A DNA stretch of 64,000 nt from Flavobacterium piscisymbiosum. GTDB lineage: Bacteria; Bacteroidota; Bacteroidia; Flavobacteriales; Flavobacteriaceae. The stretch lies in contig NZ_JAJJMM010000001.1 of the NCBI RefSeq assembly GCF_020905295.1, positions 2,232,001-2,296,000 on the forward strand. Reading direction: 5' to 3'. How positions within the stretch are numbered: position 1 is the stretch's first letter; every line of letters begins with the position of its first letter. This document shows, piece after piece, positions 55,136 through 64,000 of this stretch. Below the pieces are notes generated by a model. The model was not told the DNA's origin, did not search any database, and saw only the letters and a program-made list of their open reading frames with translations. A program made the position numbers and the translations under genes.

Positions 55136-55348
55136 ATGGTAGTTGAAGTTTTTAAAACAAATGTTCAAAAAGAAGCAGATACCAATTATATTATTGCCGT
55201 AATTCTTACCCAGTTTCCCGATTATAAAATTAATTTTGATCTGGAAGATTGCGACAAAATATTGCGTGTAGAAGGTGTAGATTTAGAGCCAAAAAACATT
55301 ATTGATTATGTAAATTGTCTGGGTTATACTTGTGTACAATTAGATTAA
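55136..55348 (+). CDS. Small HMA-like protein of unknown function
   Basis: A 70-residue protein starting MVVEVFKTNVQKEADTNYII and ending with CLGYTCVQLD. The beta-alpha-beta order and size resemble the ferredoxin-like fold of heavy-metal-associated proteins, but the CxxC metal site of that family is absent. It follows the DUF6268 gene by 71 bp on the same strand. A real gene is likely; the function is open. Confidence 0.65.
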   Translation: MVVEVFKTNVQKEADTNYIIAVILTQFPDYKINFDLEDCDKILRVEGVDLEPKNIIDYVNCLGYTCVQLD

Positions 55349-55610
55349 TTTGTTTTTAATGTTTTTTTGATGTCCCTCTTGTGATGAGGTTGGATCAATA
55401 AAAAACAGGTATAAATACGTAGCTTTATATACCATTTTATAGATAGTTTTGTACGATGTTTTTCTGAAAATTAAGTTATGACAAGTTTTATTATTTCGCT
55501 TTTGCTTTTACTTTTAAAACAGTTTAGTTAACTGTTTAAAAGCTTATTTTGTTTGGTATAGTACTTTTTCAGATTTGAAAAGGTTACTATTCTTTTTGGG
55601 CATTATTTTC

Positions 55611-55618
55611 TACATTTG
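55611..55618 (+). promoter_or_regulatory. Probable -7 element of the SulP gene
   Basis: TACATTTG matches the Bacteroidota TAnnTTTG consensus exactly, 6 bp before the ATG at 55625. A TTG at the optimal distance is not clear. If real, the leader is only a few bases long. Confidence 0.5.
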
Positions 55619-55624
55619 CAGCTT

Positions 55625-57154
55625 ATGAAAAAAGCGCTCCATCTCTTTGACTTTACACAAAAAGTCAATTACAAAAACGAAATTTTAGCAGGTTTAACAG
55701 TCGCTATGACGATGATTCCGGAATCATTGTCGTTTGCTATCCTGGCAGGTTTTCCACCTCTGGTTGGTTTATATGCTGCTTTTATAGCCGGTTTAGTTAC
55801 TGCGATTTTTGGCGGAAGACCCGGAATGATTTCAGGCGGGGCAGGAGCAACCGTTATTGTTTTGATTGCTTTAATGAAATCTCATGGGATAGAATATGTT
55901 TTTGCGGCTGTTGCACTTGGCGGCGTAGTCCAGATTTGTATCGGACTTTTTAAACTCGGAAAATTTATTCGGTTGGTTCCTCAGCCGGTTATGTTTGGTT
56001 TCGTAAACGGTTTGGCTGTGGTAATTTTCATGTCGCAACTTGAGCAATTTAAAACGGTTGTCAGCGGGCAAGTTTCGTGGTTACAAGGAACGCCTTTGTA
56101 TATTATGCTGGGTTTAGTTGCACTTACAATTGGAATCGTATTACTTTTTCCGAAACTGACCAAAGCAGTTCCGGCTTCGTTAGTTGCGATAATGGTAGTT
56201 TTTGCTATTGTTTTGATTTTTAATATCGAAACCAAAACGGTCGAAGATATTGCTTCTGTTCAGGGTGGATTTCCTCCTTTTCATATTCCGAATATTCCGC
56301 TTTCCTTTGAAACTTTCAAAGTCATATTTCCCTATTCTGTAATTGTTGCCGCCGTAGGTTTAACCGAAGGTTTGCTTACGTTAAATCTTGTCGATGAAAT
56401 TACCGGAACACGAGGAAACAGCAATCGCGAATGTATCGCACAAGGAAGCTCGAATATTTTAAATGGTTTCTTTTTCGGGATGGGAGGCTGCCCAATGATT
56501 GCGCAAACTTTAGTCAATCTTTCGGCAGGTTCAAGAGCACGACTTTCAGGAATTATTGCAGCTTTAACGATTTTATTAATCATACTTTTTGGTGCTCCGG
56601 TAATTGGTAAATTGCCTATGGCGGCTTTGGTAGGTGTAATGATGATGGTGGCGATTACAACTTTTGAATGGGCAAGTTTTAGAGTCATCAATAAGATGCC
56701 CAAGCACGATATTTTTGTTGGAATTCTGGTTGCAGTAATTACAATTGTATTGCACAATCTGGCTTTAGCAGTTTTAATTGGTGTTATTATTTCAGCCCTT
56801 GTTTTTGCCTGGGAAAGTGCCAAAAGAATCCGTGCAAGACATTTTATTGATGAAGCAGGAGTAAAACATTACCAGATTTACGGACCATTATTTTTTGGTT
56901 CGATAGCTGCTTTTTTCGAAAAGTTTGATGTTGCAAATGATCCGGATCACGTGATTATTGATTTTAAAGAAAGTCGTGTCGCTGATATGTCGGCAATTGA
57001 AGCCTTGAATAATTTGACTAAAAAATACAATCAGCTCAATAAAGTAATAGAACTTCAGCATTTAAGTCCAGATTGTATTACGTTGCTTAAAAATGCCGAA
57101 GCGGTTATTAAAGTTAATGTTATAGAAGATCCTACGTATAAGGTGGTTTCTTAA
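55625..57154 (+). CDS. SulP-family inorganic anion transporter
   Basis: The ATG at 55625 is preferred to the TTG at 55616, which lies inside the -7 element. The 509-residue product has about 11 membrane segments and a C-terminal STAS domain (about 410-500, DHVIIDFKESRVADMSAIEA). The SulP signature region reads AMTMIPESLSFAILAGFPPLVGLYAAF. Members carry sulfate, bicarbonate or other anions; the substrate cannot be told from sequence alone. It is a single gene with a repeat-rich gap after it. Confidence 0.93.
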   Translation: MKKALHLFDFTQKVNYKNEILAGLTVAMTMIPESLSFAILAGFPPLVGLYAAFIAGLVTAIFGGRPGMISGGAGATVIVLIALMKSHGIEYVFAAVALGGVVQICIGLFKLGKFIRLVPQPVMFGFVNGLAVVIFMSQLEQFKTVVSGQVSWLQGTPLYIMLGLVALTIGIVLLFPKLTKAVPASLVAIMVVFAIVLIFNIETKTVEDIASVQGGFPPFHIPNIPLSFETFKVIFPYSVIVAAVGLTEGLLTLNLVDEITGTRGNSNRECIAQGSSNILNGFFFGMGGCPMIAQTLVNLSAGSRARLSGIIAALTILLIILFGAPVIGKLPMAALVGVMMMVAITTFEWASFRVINKMPKHDIFVGILVAVITIVLHNLALAVLIGVIISALVFAWESAKRIRARHFIDEAGVKHYQIYGPLFFGSIAAFFEKFDVANDPDHVIIDFKESRVADMSAIEALNNLTKKYNQLNKVIELQHLSPDCITLLKNAEAVIKVNVIEDPTYKVVS

Positions 57155-57489
57155 TAATGGTAAATGGTTAATTATTAATTATTAATTATCGAATGTCACC
57201 CTGAGCGAAGTCGAAGGGCAATCCAATTGGCACGTTAAGATTAATTTTTAAACGAGAAACCCGACAGACTTTTAAAACCTGTCGGGTTTGTTGCGTTTAC
57301 AAGACGTTTATAATTATCTAATTTTAAATTCTTTGTGTAGTTTGTCAGGCTGAGCGTCCCGAAACTTCGGGAGAGGTCCACGTTCCAATAGGAGCGCCCT
57401 TCGACTTCGCTCAGGGTGACACGCCATTTATTATCTAATTGTCACATTTTCTCATTATCTAATTTGTTTGATTTTCGTAACTTTGTCAA
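57155..57489. repeat. Gap with REP-like hairpins and a weak terminator
   Basis: GTCACCCTGAGCGAAGTC at 57195 and GTCAGGCTGAGCG at 57344 with GACTTCGCTCAGGGTGAC (ending 57420) belong to the REP-like family seen at 41131 and 42970. AAACCCGACAG/CTGTCGGGTTT (57257-57289) is a perfect 11-bp stem with only a short T run and may end the SulP transcript. No gene is seen. Confidence 0.8.
57478..57485 (+). promoter_or_regulatory. Probable -7 element directly before the AraC gene
   Basis: TAACTTTG fits TAnnTTTG and ends 4 bp before the ATG at 57490, so the transcript would be nearly leaderless. A clear -33 TTG at normal spacing is not evident. Confidence 0.45.
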
Positions 57490-58398
57490 ATGAAACGAAC
57501 AGAAACCCTCGAAGATTTTTATACTGTAAAAATAAAAGGAATGCCTGAGAATCTTAAAAAAGAAATCGGACATTTTAATGTTTTTAAACTCGATGATTAT
57601 GTCGGAAGTACTTGTAATCCTTTGCCATATACGCGAAAAGACTTTTATAAAATAAGTTTAATCATTGGAAAAAACAAAGTGCATTATGCTGATAAAATAG
57701 TTTCGATTGACGATCAGGCTTTGTTTTTTGCCAATCCGCAAATTCCGTACAGTTGGGAACATATTGATGAAAACCAAACCGGATTTTTCTGCATTTTTAC
57801 CGATGCTTTTTTTAGTCAGTTTGGTAATTTAAAAGAATATCCTTTATTCCAGCCTGGAGGAAACCCAATTGTTCCTGTTTCGAAAGAACTGGCTGAATCT
57901 TTAAAGATATTATATCTAAGAATGTTTGATGAAATCGACTCGGATTATGCTTTTAAATATGATGTACTTAGAAATTTGGTGTTCGAAATTATCCATCTGG
58001 CACTCAAAACACAAACGGTAACTGCTTCATTATACAGTAAATCAAATGCTACAATTAGAGTTTCGTCTTTATTTATGGAATTGCTCGAAAGACAATTTCC
58101 GATTGAATCTATTTCGCAGCAAATTAATTTCCGTTCTCCATCTGAATATGCAAATCAGTTAAATGTGCATGTAAACCATTTGAATAAAGCATTAAAAGAA
58201 ACTACCGGAAAAACCACATCGCAAATTATATCCGAAAGAATTGTTCAGGAAGCCATGATTCTGCTCAAACAAACCAATTGGAATATTAATGAAATTGCAT
58301 GGTGTTTAGGTTTTGAAGAATTGTCTCATTTTATCAATTTTTTCAAGAAAAGCACTCAGGTTTCACCAAAAGCATATCGTGTAACCGAAATTGTTTGA
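57490..58398 (+). CDS. AraC-family regulator next to the SDR gene
   Basis: A 302-residue protein with an N-terminal cupin-like part (about 20-165, with ISLIIGKNKVHYADKIVSID) and a C-terminal AraC domain with IEIAWCLGFEELSHFINFFKKS-type helices (NEIAWCLGFEELSHFINFFK). Such Bacteroidota AraC/SDR pairs are common, and the reductase gene starts 91 bp later on the same strand, so it is a likely target. The ligand is unknown. Confidence 0.92.
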   Translation: MKRTETLEDFYTVKIKGMPENLKKEIGHFNVFKLDDYVGSTCNPLPYTRKDFYKISLIIGKNKVHYADKIVSIDDQALFFANPQIPYSWEHIDENQTGFFCIFTDAFFSQFGNLKEYPLFQPGGNPIVPVSKELAESLKILYLRMFDEIDSDYAFKYDVLRNLVFEIIHLALKTQTVTASLYSKSNATIRVSSLFMELLERQFPIESISQQINFRSPSEYANQLNVHVNHLNKALKETTGKTTSQIISERIVQEAMILLKQTNWNINEIAWCLGFEELSHFINFFKKSTQVSPKAYRVTEIV

Positions 58399-58450
58399 TT
58401 TTTGTAACTTCTGGTTTGATTCCTTCAATTTTTAAATAGCACTTCGCCAA

Positions 58451-58458
58451 TACCTTTG
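58451..58458 (+). promoter_or_regulatory. Possible -7 element of the SDR gene
   Basis: TACCTTTG fits TAnnTTTG, 31 bp before the ATG at 58490. No good -33 TTG is seen at the proper spacing, which would suit a promoter that needs an activator such as the AraC protein encoded just before it. Confidence 0.45.
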
Positions 58459-58489
58459 TCCTGTAATTAAAATGTAAAAATTTAAAATC

Positions 58490-59329
58490 ATGGAAAATAA
58501 CAAAGTTTGGTTTATCACAGGTGCTTCAAAAGGACTTGGATTAGAATTGGCTAAAAAATTATTATCAGAAGGTTATAAAGTGGCTGCAACCTCAAGAAGT
58601 GAAGATGCATTGATTAAAGTATTTGGAGGTATTTCTGAAAATTTTCTTCCCCTTGAAATGGATTTGGTTGATGAAAAAAGTGTCAAAAATGCAATTGAAG
58701 TTGCGGTAAGTTATTTTAAAACAATAGATGTTTTAGTAAATAATGCAGGTTACGGTTTGTTAGGAGCATTAGAAGAGTTAACCGATGCCGAAGCCAGAAA
58801 AAATTATGAGGTAAACGTTTTTGGTTTATTAAATGTAATCAGGAATACAGTACCGTATATGCGCGCAAACAGATCCGGACATATCTTTAATATTTCATCT
58901 GTTGGAGGTTATCACGGAGGTTTTCCGGGTTGGGGAATCTATTGTTCTACAAAATTTGCTGTAGCAGGTTTAACCGAGTCATTATCTGCAGAAGTAAAAG
59001 AATTCGGGATCAATGCTACCATTGTATATCCGGGATATTTTAGAACCGATTTCCTAAAAGACAGTTCTTTATTATTACCACAAAGTCCAATTGCGGACTA
59101 TAAGGCGGTTAGAGAATCTGAAATCGCTCACAAAGATAGTATCAACGAAAATCAGCCGGGAGATCCTGTAAAATTTGCAACCGCTTTAATCAAAATGAGC
59201 AAAGAAGAAAATCCTGCGTTGCATTTATTTGTTGGAGAAGATGCCTATAATATGGCAAATGTAAAAATTGCAGAGGTTCAAAAAGATTTGGAGCAATGGA
59301 AATCAGTTTCTGTTTCGACAGGTTTTTAA
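58490..59329 (+). CDS. Short-chain dehydrogenase/reductase
   Basis: A 279-residue classical SDR. The cofactor motif is TGASKGLG (10-17), followed by NNAG (84-87). The active site has Ser137, Tyr151 and Lys155 (NISSVGG and YCSTK). The C-terminus has a PGYFRTDFL stretch and a variable substrate loop. The NAD or NADP preference is not settled; Arg37 in ATSRSED suggests NADP. It is the only gene after the AraC gene. The substrate is unknown. Confidence 0.94.
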   Translation: MENNKVWFITGASKGLGLELAKKLLSEGYKVAATSRSEDALIKVFGGISENFLPLEMDLVDEKSVKNAIEVAVSYFKTIDVLVNNAGYGLLGALEELTDAEARKNYEVNVFGLLNVIRNTVPYMRANRSGHIFNISSVGGYHGGFPGWGIYCSTKFAVAGLTESLSAEVKEFGINATIVYPGYFRTDFLKDSSLLLPQSPIADYKAVRESEIAHKDSINENQPGDPVKFATALIKMSKEENPALHLFVGEDAYNMANVKIAEVQKDLEQWKSVSVSTGF

Positions 59330-59444
59330 TTAGATAATTAGAGAGTGTGCCAATTTAAAAATTAGATAATTTTGGAATTAGATTAAAGCGATTTCTAATT
59401 TGAATAGGCTCCAGCTTTAGCTGGAGTAAAAAAAAATCAGATTG

Positions 59445-59491
59445 TAAAAAAGGCTTTAGCCAAATGTTAAGTTTGGCTAAAGCCTTTTTTT
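59445..59491. terminator. Bidirectional terminator between the SDR gene and the pyrophosphatase gene
   Basis: AGGCTTTAGCCAAA and TTTGGCTAAAGCCT form a 14-bp stem with A and T runs outside on both sides. A second palindrome, CTCCAGCTTTAGCTGGAG (59409-59426), lies before it. It ends both convergent transcripts. Confidence 0.85.
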
Positions 59492-59608
59492 ATTCTTTTA
59501 ATATCCCCAGCTAAAGCTGGGCGCTATTCATTTGTTTCTGATAATAGCAAATTAATCTGTTAATTCAATTTTCCAATTATCTCATTTTTAAATTGGCACA
59601 TTCTCTAA

Positions 59609-60811
59609 TTAATTCACCAACATCGATTTCACTTCGCTAAATTTCCCGTCAACTTCATCTATCCGCAGTCCTAAAATATGCGCAATTAAAGGATAAACCG
59701 AAACATTCTGAAACGTTTTTACTTCTTTATCAACTTTAAAAGCCGGGCCTTTTGCATAAAAAATGGCGTGCATATCTTTTTCGTTATTGTCATAACCGTG
59801 CGTTCCACCTTTTATATGTGTACTTTCTTTGCCTACTAAGCTGTATCCTTTAGCTGCTTCAATAACAAAATCATGAACTCTTGGATTGGTTCCGTAATGG
59901 AGTCTTTTAGGAACTTCGGTAGATTTCCAGAATTTAATATGGGGTACTTTTTTTAAGGCATTTGCAATCGAATCCTGATAACCCGGTTTTGCCTGAAGAC
60001 TCATAATTGGGTTAATTACATCTTTATAATTCAGCCATTCCGGTTTTAGGTAATCTAGAACGGCTACTTTTTTATCATTGCTGATAGCGGCCATTCCGTG
60101 ATCTGAAACAATAACTAAATTGATTTGTTTTCCGATGGCTAGCTGATCTAATCTTCGGGACAATTCTCCCATAATAGAATCCATTTTGATCACCATTTTT
60201 TTGTTCTCCGGAGAAAGCGGACCAAAATTATGTCCGGTATGATCGGGTTCATCAAAATACAAAGTAACCAAATGCGGACGTTGTTTTTCAGGAAGCTGTA
60301 ACCATTTTAAAACCGTATCGATTCTGGCTCCGTATGGAATTTTATTATCGTAATTTTTATAAATACCAGGATTTCTTTTGTCAATATCAGAACCCGGCCA
60401 GAAAAAAGAAGCTGATTTTACGCCTTGTTGTTCGGCTACATTCCAAATTGGGTTTCCGCCATAAAAGCGCGAATCATTTTTTGCCTTGCTTGATAATGAA
60501 AAGGATTCGTTGAGTTGGGCATCATAAAAAACATTATTGATAATCCCGTGATGATCGGGATAAAGTCCCGTTACGAGTGAATAGTGATTCGGAAAAGTTT
60601 TACTCGGATAAGAAGGTTTCATCGATTTGGCGTGAACACCTTCCTTTGCAATTTGCTTTAAATTCTGAAGATTAAATTGTTTTTGATAATCCCAACGAAA
60701 TCCATCCATAGAAACCAAAACTACATAAGCGTCTTTATTGGTCTGAGAATAGGAAAAAGTGGTAAGAAGTAAGGATGTAAAAAGTAATAGGTGAGCGGTA
60801 AATTTTCTCAT
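59609..60811 (-). CDS. Ectonucleotide pyrophosphatase/phosphodiesterase-like enzyme
   Basis: A 400-residue exported member of the alkaline phosphatase superfamily. After a signal peptide (cleavage near residue 22, after FSYSQ) it has metal-binding Asp36 (SMDGFRWDY), the nucleophile Thr72 (PSKTFPNHYS), then DEPDHTGHNFG, VIVSDHGM and GGTHGYDN, which supply the remaining zinc ligands. The NPP class cleaves nucleotide or phospholipid phosphodiester bonds. It should act in the periplasm. It lies alone in the minus direction. Confidence 0.93.
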   Translation of the reverse strand: MRKFTAHLLLFTSLLLTTFSYSQTNKDAYVVLVSMDGFRWDYQKQFNLQNLKQIAKEGVHAKSMKPSYPSKTFPNHYSLVTGLYPDHHGIINNVFYDAQLNESFSLSSKAKNDSRFYGGNPIWNVAEQQGVKSASFFWPGSDIDKRNPGIYKNYDNKIPYGARIDTVLKWLQLPEKQRPHLVTLYFDEPDHTGHNFGPLSPENKKMVIKMDSIMGELSRRLDQLAIGKQINLVIVSDHGMAAISNDKKVAVLDYLKPEWLNYKDVINPIMSLQAKPGYQDSIANALKKVPHIKFWKSTEVPKRLHYGTNPRVHDFVIEAAKGYSLVGKESTHIKGGTHGYDNNEKDMHAIFYAKGPAFKVDKEVKTFQNVSVYPLIAHILGLRIDEVDGKFSEVKSMLVN

Positions 60812-61124
60812 TTTGCAATTTTAATAGAACTGCAAAGGTATTAATAACTGAATTTTTAATGAAAAACAGAATGTTAAACTAAAGGAAAGTTTGCCACGAA
60901 TTTCACGAATTTTCAGGTATGCTTTGTGTAGAAAAAAGGTTACCACAAATTTCACAAATTAGCACAAATTTTTAAGCAGAGTACCTAGGGAAATAATTTG
61001 CGGTAATTTGTGAAATTTGCGGTAAAGAATAATCTTTTTAATCCTTTAATCTGTGGCTAAAAGAAAATATATATAAAGATTAGAAAAAAATAATTCGTGA
61101 AAATTCGTGTAATTTGTGGCAAAA
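60812..61124. other. Repeat-like gap before the groEL terminator
   Basis: No gene is seen in these roughly 310 bp. The text is made of short copies such as CACAAATTTCACAAATTAGC and AATTTGTGAAATTTGCGG, which can pair as a loose hairpin and resemble intergenic repeats of the CACGAATTTCACGAATTT type. Confidence 0.55.
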
Positions 61125-61152
61125 AAAACGCCAGATTTATGTCTGGCGTTTT
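61125..61152 (-). terminator. Terminator after groEL
   Basis: AAAACGCCAGA and TCTGGCGTTTT form a perfect 11-bp stem with a six-base loop. On the minus strand a long T run follows (the A run at 61121-61128). Confidence 0.9.
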
Positions 61153-61174
61153 AAAATTTAAGAAGTGAGAATGA

Positions 61175-62824
<1,650 letters not shown>

Positions 62825-62875
62825 TTATTTGTTTCAGGTTTCCCTAATACTTAATTCTTGAGACCTATCTTTTTT

Positions 62876-63151
62876 TTAGATTATAGCTAAGATATCATCT
62901 TCACGCATAATCAAATAATCAGTTCCTTCAAGTTTTAATTCTGTTCCTGCATATTTACCATAAAGAACAGTATCGCCAACTTTTACGGTCATAGTGTGAT
63001 CTTTAGATCCATTTCCTACTGCAACTACAGTTCCTTTTTGTGGTTTTTCTTTGGCAGTATCCGGAATAAAAATCCCTGACGCAGTTTTAGTCTCAGCTGC
63101 AACAGGCTCAATAAGTACGCGGTCTGAAAGCGGTTTAATGTTTAAAGTCAT
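62876..63151 (-). CDS. groES: 10-kDa co-chaperonin GroES
   Basis: The 91-residue lid of the GroEL cage. Family marks are the opening [12 protein letters not shown], the mobile loop [14 protein letters not shown] and the ending [13 protein letters not shown]. It lies before groEL, the usual order, and 140 bp after secG, separated from it by a terminator, so it should have its own promoter in 63152-63239. On the minus strand that gap has TACTTTAG, one base from TAnnTTTG. Confidence 0.97.
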   Translation of the reverse strand: MTLNIKPLSDRVLIEPVAAETKTASGIFIPDTAKEKPQKGTVVAVGNGSKDHTMTVKVGDTVLYGKYAGTELKLEGTDYLIMREDDILAII

Positions 63152-63239
63152 GATTTATATTATTAATAGTTTATATTTTTTTAATGCTAAAGTAACTTTC
63201 AGAAATTGTGCCATGCTCTTAAAACTGACATTATTTCCT

Positions 63240-63275
63240 AAAAAAAATGCCAGCTTTGACAGGCTGGCATTTTAT
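63240..63275 (-). terminator. Terminator after secG
   Basis: ATGCCAGC and GCTGGCAT form an 8-bp stem extended by A/T pairs, with a T run on the minus strand. It lies 17 bp beyond the secG stop. Confidence 0.88.
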
Positions 63276-63291
63276 ATTTATTTCAAAATTA

Positions 63292-63633
63292 TTATTTTGC
63301 TGCAGGAGTTGCCGGAGCAGGTGTTTGTTGAGCTGGAACAGCAGGTGTGCTAGTAGCAGGAACTTCAGATTTGTCAATAATTTTAGAGTCAGTATCACTT
63401 AATGATCCTGTAAAACTTAAACTTGAAAGCAAGATTAAAGCAATCAAAATAGTAGCTAATGTCCAGGTACTTTTATCTAAAAAGTCAGTTGTTTTTTGTA
63501 CTCCACCTAACATTTGAGTTCCGCTAATTGTAGACGATAATCCGCCTCCTTTAGGGTTTTGAACCATGATTACTACAATCAATAGAAAACAAACTATTGT
63601 GATTAAAACTAAAAAAATTGAAAATGTGCTCAT
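63292..63633 (-). CDS. secG: Preprotein translocase subunit SecG
   Basis: SecG is the small SecYEG subunit that helps protein export. The 113-residue product has two membrane segments (about 5-23 and 58-76), the family loop QNPKGGGLSSTI between them, and a Pro-, Ala- and Thr-rich C-terminal tail (PAVPAQQTPAPATPAAK). It starts 3 bp after the stop of the upstream TPR gene, so both are probably in one operon, a common Flavobacteriaceae order ahead of groES-groEL. Confidence 0.93.
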   Translation of the reverse strand: MSTFSIFLVLITIVCFLLIVVIMVQNPKGGGLSSTISGTQMLGGVQKTTDFLDKSTWTLATILIALILLSSLSFTGSLSDTDSKIIDKSEVPATSTPAVPAQQTPAPATPAAK

Positions 63634-63636
63634 TGC

Positions 63637-64000
63637 TTAATTATTATTGTTATTTTGTTGTAAAATCTTAATATCCGAAATACGGTCTGCAAAGAAACTA
63701 ATTTTTTCTGGATATTTCAAAATTAATATTTCATATGCTTGTATTGCTTTTGTATATTTTTTTTGTTCCAAATATACTCTGGCCAAAGTTTCCGTCATTA
63801 AGTAGGAATTATCTTCTTTGTTAATGTCGAATTGTACTGCAGGGGTTATTGCAGTTTGTTTTATTGGAGATATTTTTGGGTTCGTCTCGATGAATTTATC
63901 GATTATTTCTGCCTTTTTCTTTTTCTCCGGATCAATTATTTTTGTCTCAGGTTTTGGTTCGACAGTTTTGGGGGTCTCTTTTGCTTCCTCAGGGCCTTCT
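63637..64000 (-). CDS. TPR-repeat protein, 5' part outside the window
   Basis: The minus-strand frame is open from the window edge (first whole codon at 63999) to a TAA at 63637, giving the last 120 residues of a larger protein. The visible part starts in a Lys-, Glu- and Pro-rich linker, then a TPR-like helix pair (MTETLARVYLEQKKYTKAIQ followed by AYEILILKYPEK), and ends in an Asn-rich tail. It lies 3 bp before secG. The role is unknown, but the place in the secG operon is typical for Flavobacteriaceae. Confidence 0.8.
   Translation of the reverse strand, partial: EGPEEAKETPKTVEPKPETKIIDPEKKKKAEIIDKFIETNPKISPIKQTAITPAVQFDINKEDNSYLMTETLARVYLEQKKYTKAIQAYEILILKYPEKISFFADRISDIKILQQNNNNN

Noticed and set aside
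63152..63291. HrcA/CIRCE control of groES-groEL
   Set aside because: I looked for TTAGCACTC and GAGTGCTAA arms upstream of groES and found neither.

Overview
The window is a low-GC chromosomal segment that looks like Flavobacterium or a close relative in the Flavobacteriaceae. The signs are a type IX secretion C-terminal tail on a giant protease, a TonB-dependent receptor, TAnnTTTG-type promoter -7 elements, almost no Shine-Dalgarno sequences, an FtsZ with a very long tail, and many dispersed REP-like intergenic hairpins. The assignment rests on sequence character alone; no database search was possible.

Layout. Positions 1-6817 hold the end of the division and cell-wall cluster (murG partial, murC, ftsQ, ftsA, ftsZ). 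A yqeY-type gene and a tRNA-Arg(TCG) follow. Positions 7.8-11.6 kb hold three minus-strand gene cassettes separated by 131-135 nt attC-like elements, with no integrase in the window: an apparent CALIN (cluster of attC sites lacking an integrase). Its cargo is an AraC regulator plus a VOC protein, and two unknown exported proteins.

Positions 12.0-24.9 kb are a minus-strand urea-use locus: ureABC, ureEFGD, a UreH/NicO-like permease, a urea transporter, a three-domain RidA protein, an outer-membrane porin, a TonB-dependent receptor and an AraC regulator. Together they could bring urea and probably nickel across both membranes, mature urease and release ammonia. Positions 26-38 kb carry an acyltransferase, a barrel protein, a 2042-residue M4 metalloprotease, a TPR/LuxR-type regulator, an AAA ATPase and the PLP-homeostasis protein YggS.

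Positions 38-47 kb carry a MocR-type regulator with candidate operators, membrane proteins, REP-like hairpins and a 285-bp tandem repeat built from an inverted-repeat-ended element. Positions 47-53 kb hold small unknown genes, an XRE/S24 repressor with a divergent partner, a possible remnant of a larger protein, and a LytS/LytTR two-component pair. Positions 54-64 kb carry a DUF6268 outer-membrane protein, a SulP transporter, an AraC/SDR pair, a nucleotide pyrophosphatase-like enzyme, groEL, groES, secG and the end of a TPR gene.

The most unusual structure is the attC cassette array. In each cassette the first bases are complementary to the R''-like box at its own 3' end, which is the rule for integron cassettes.
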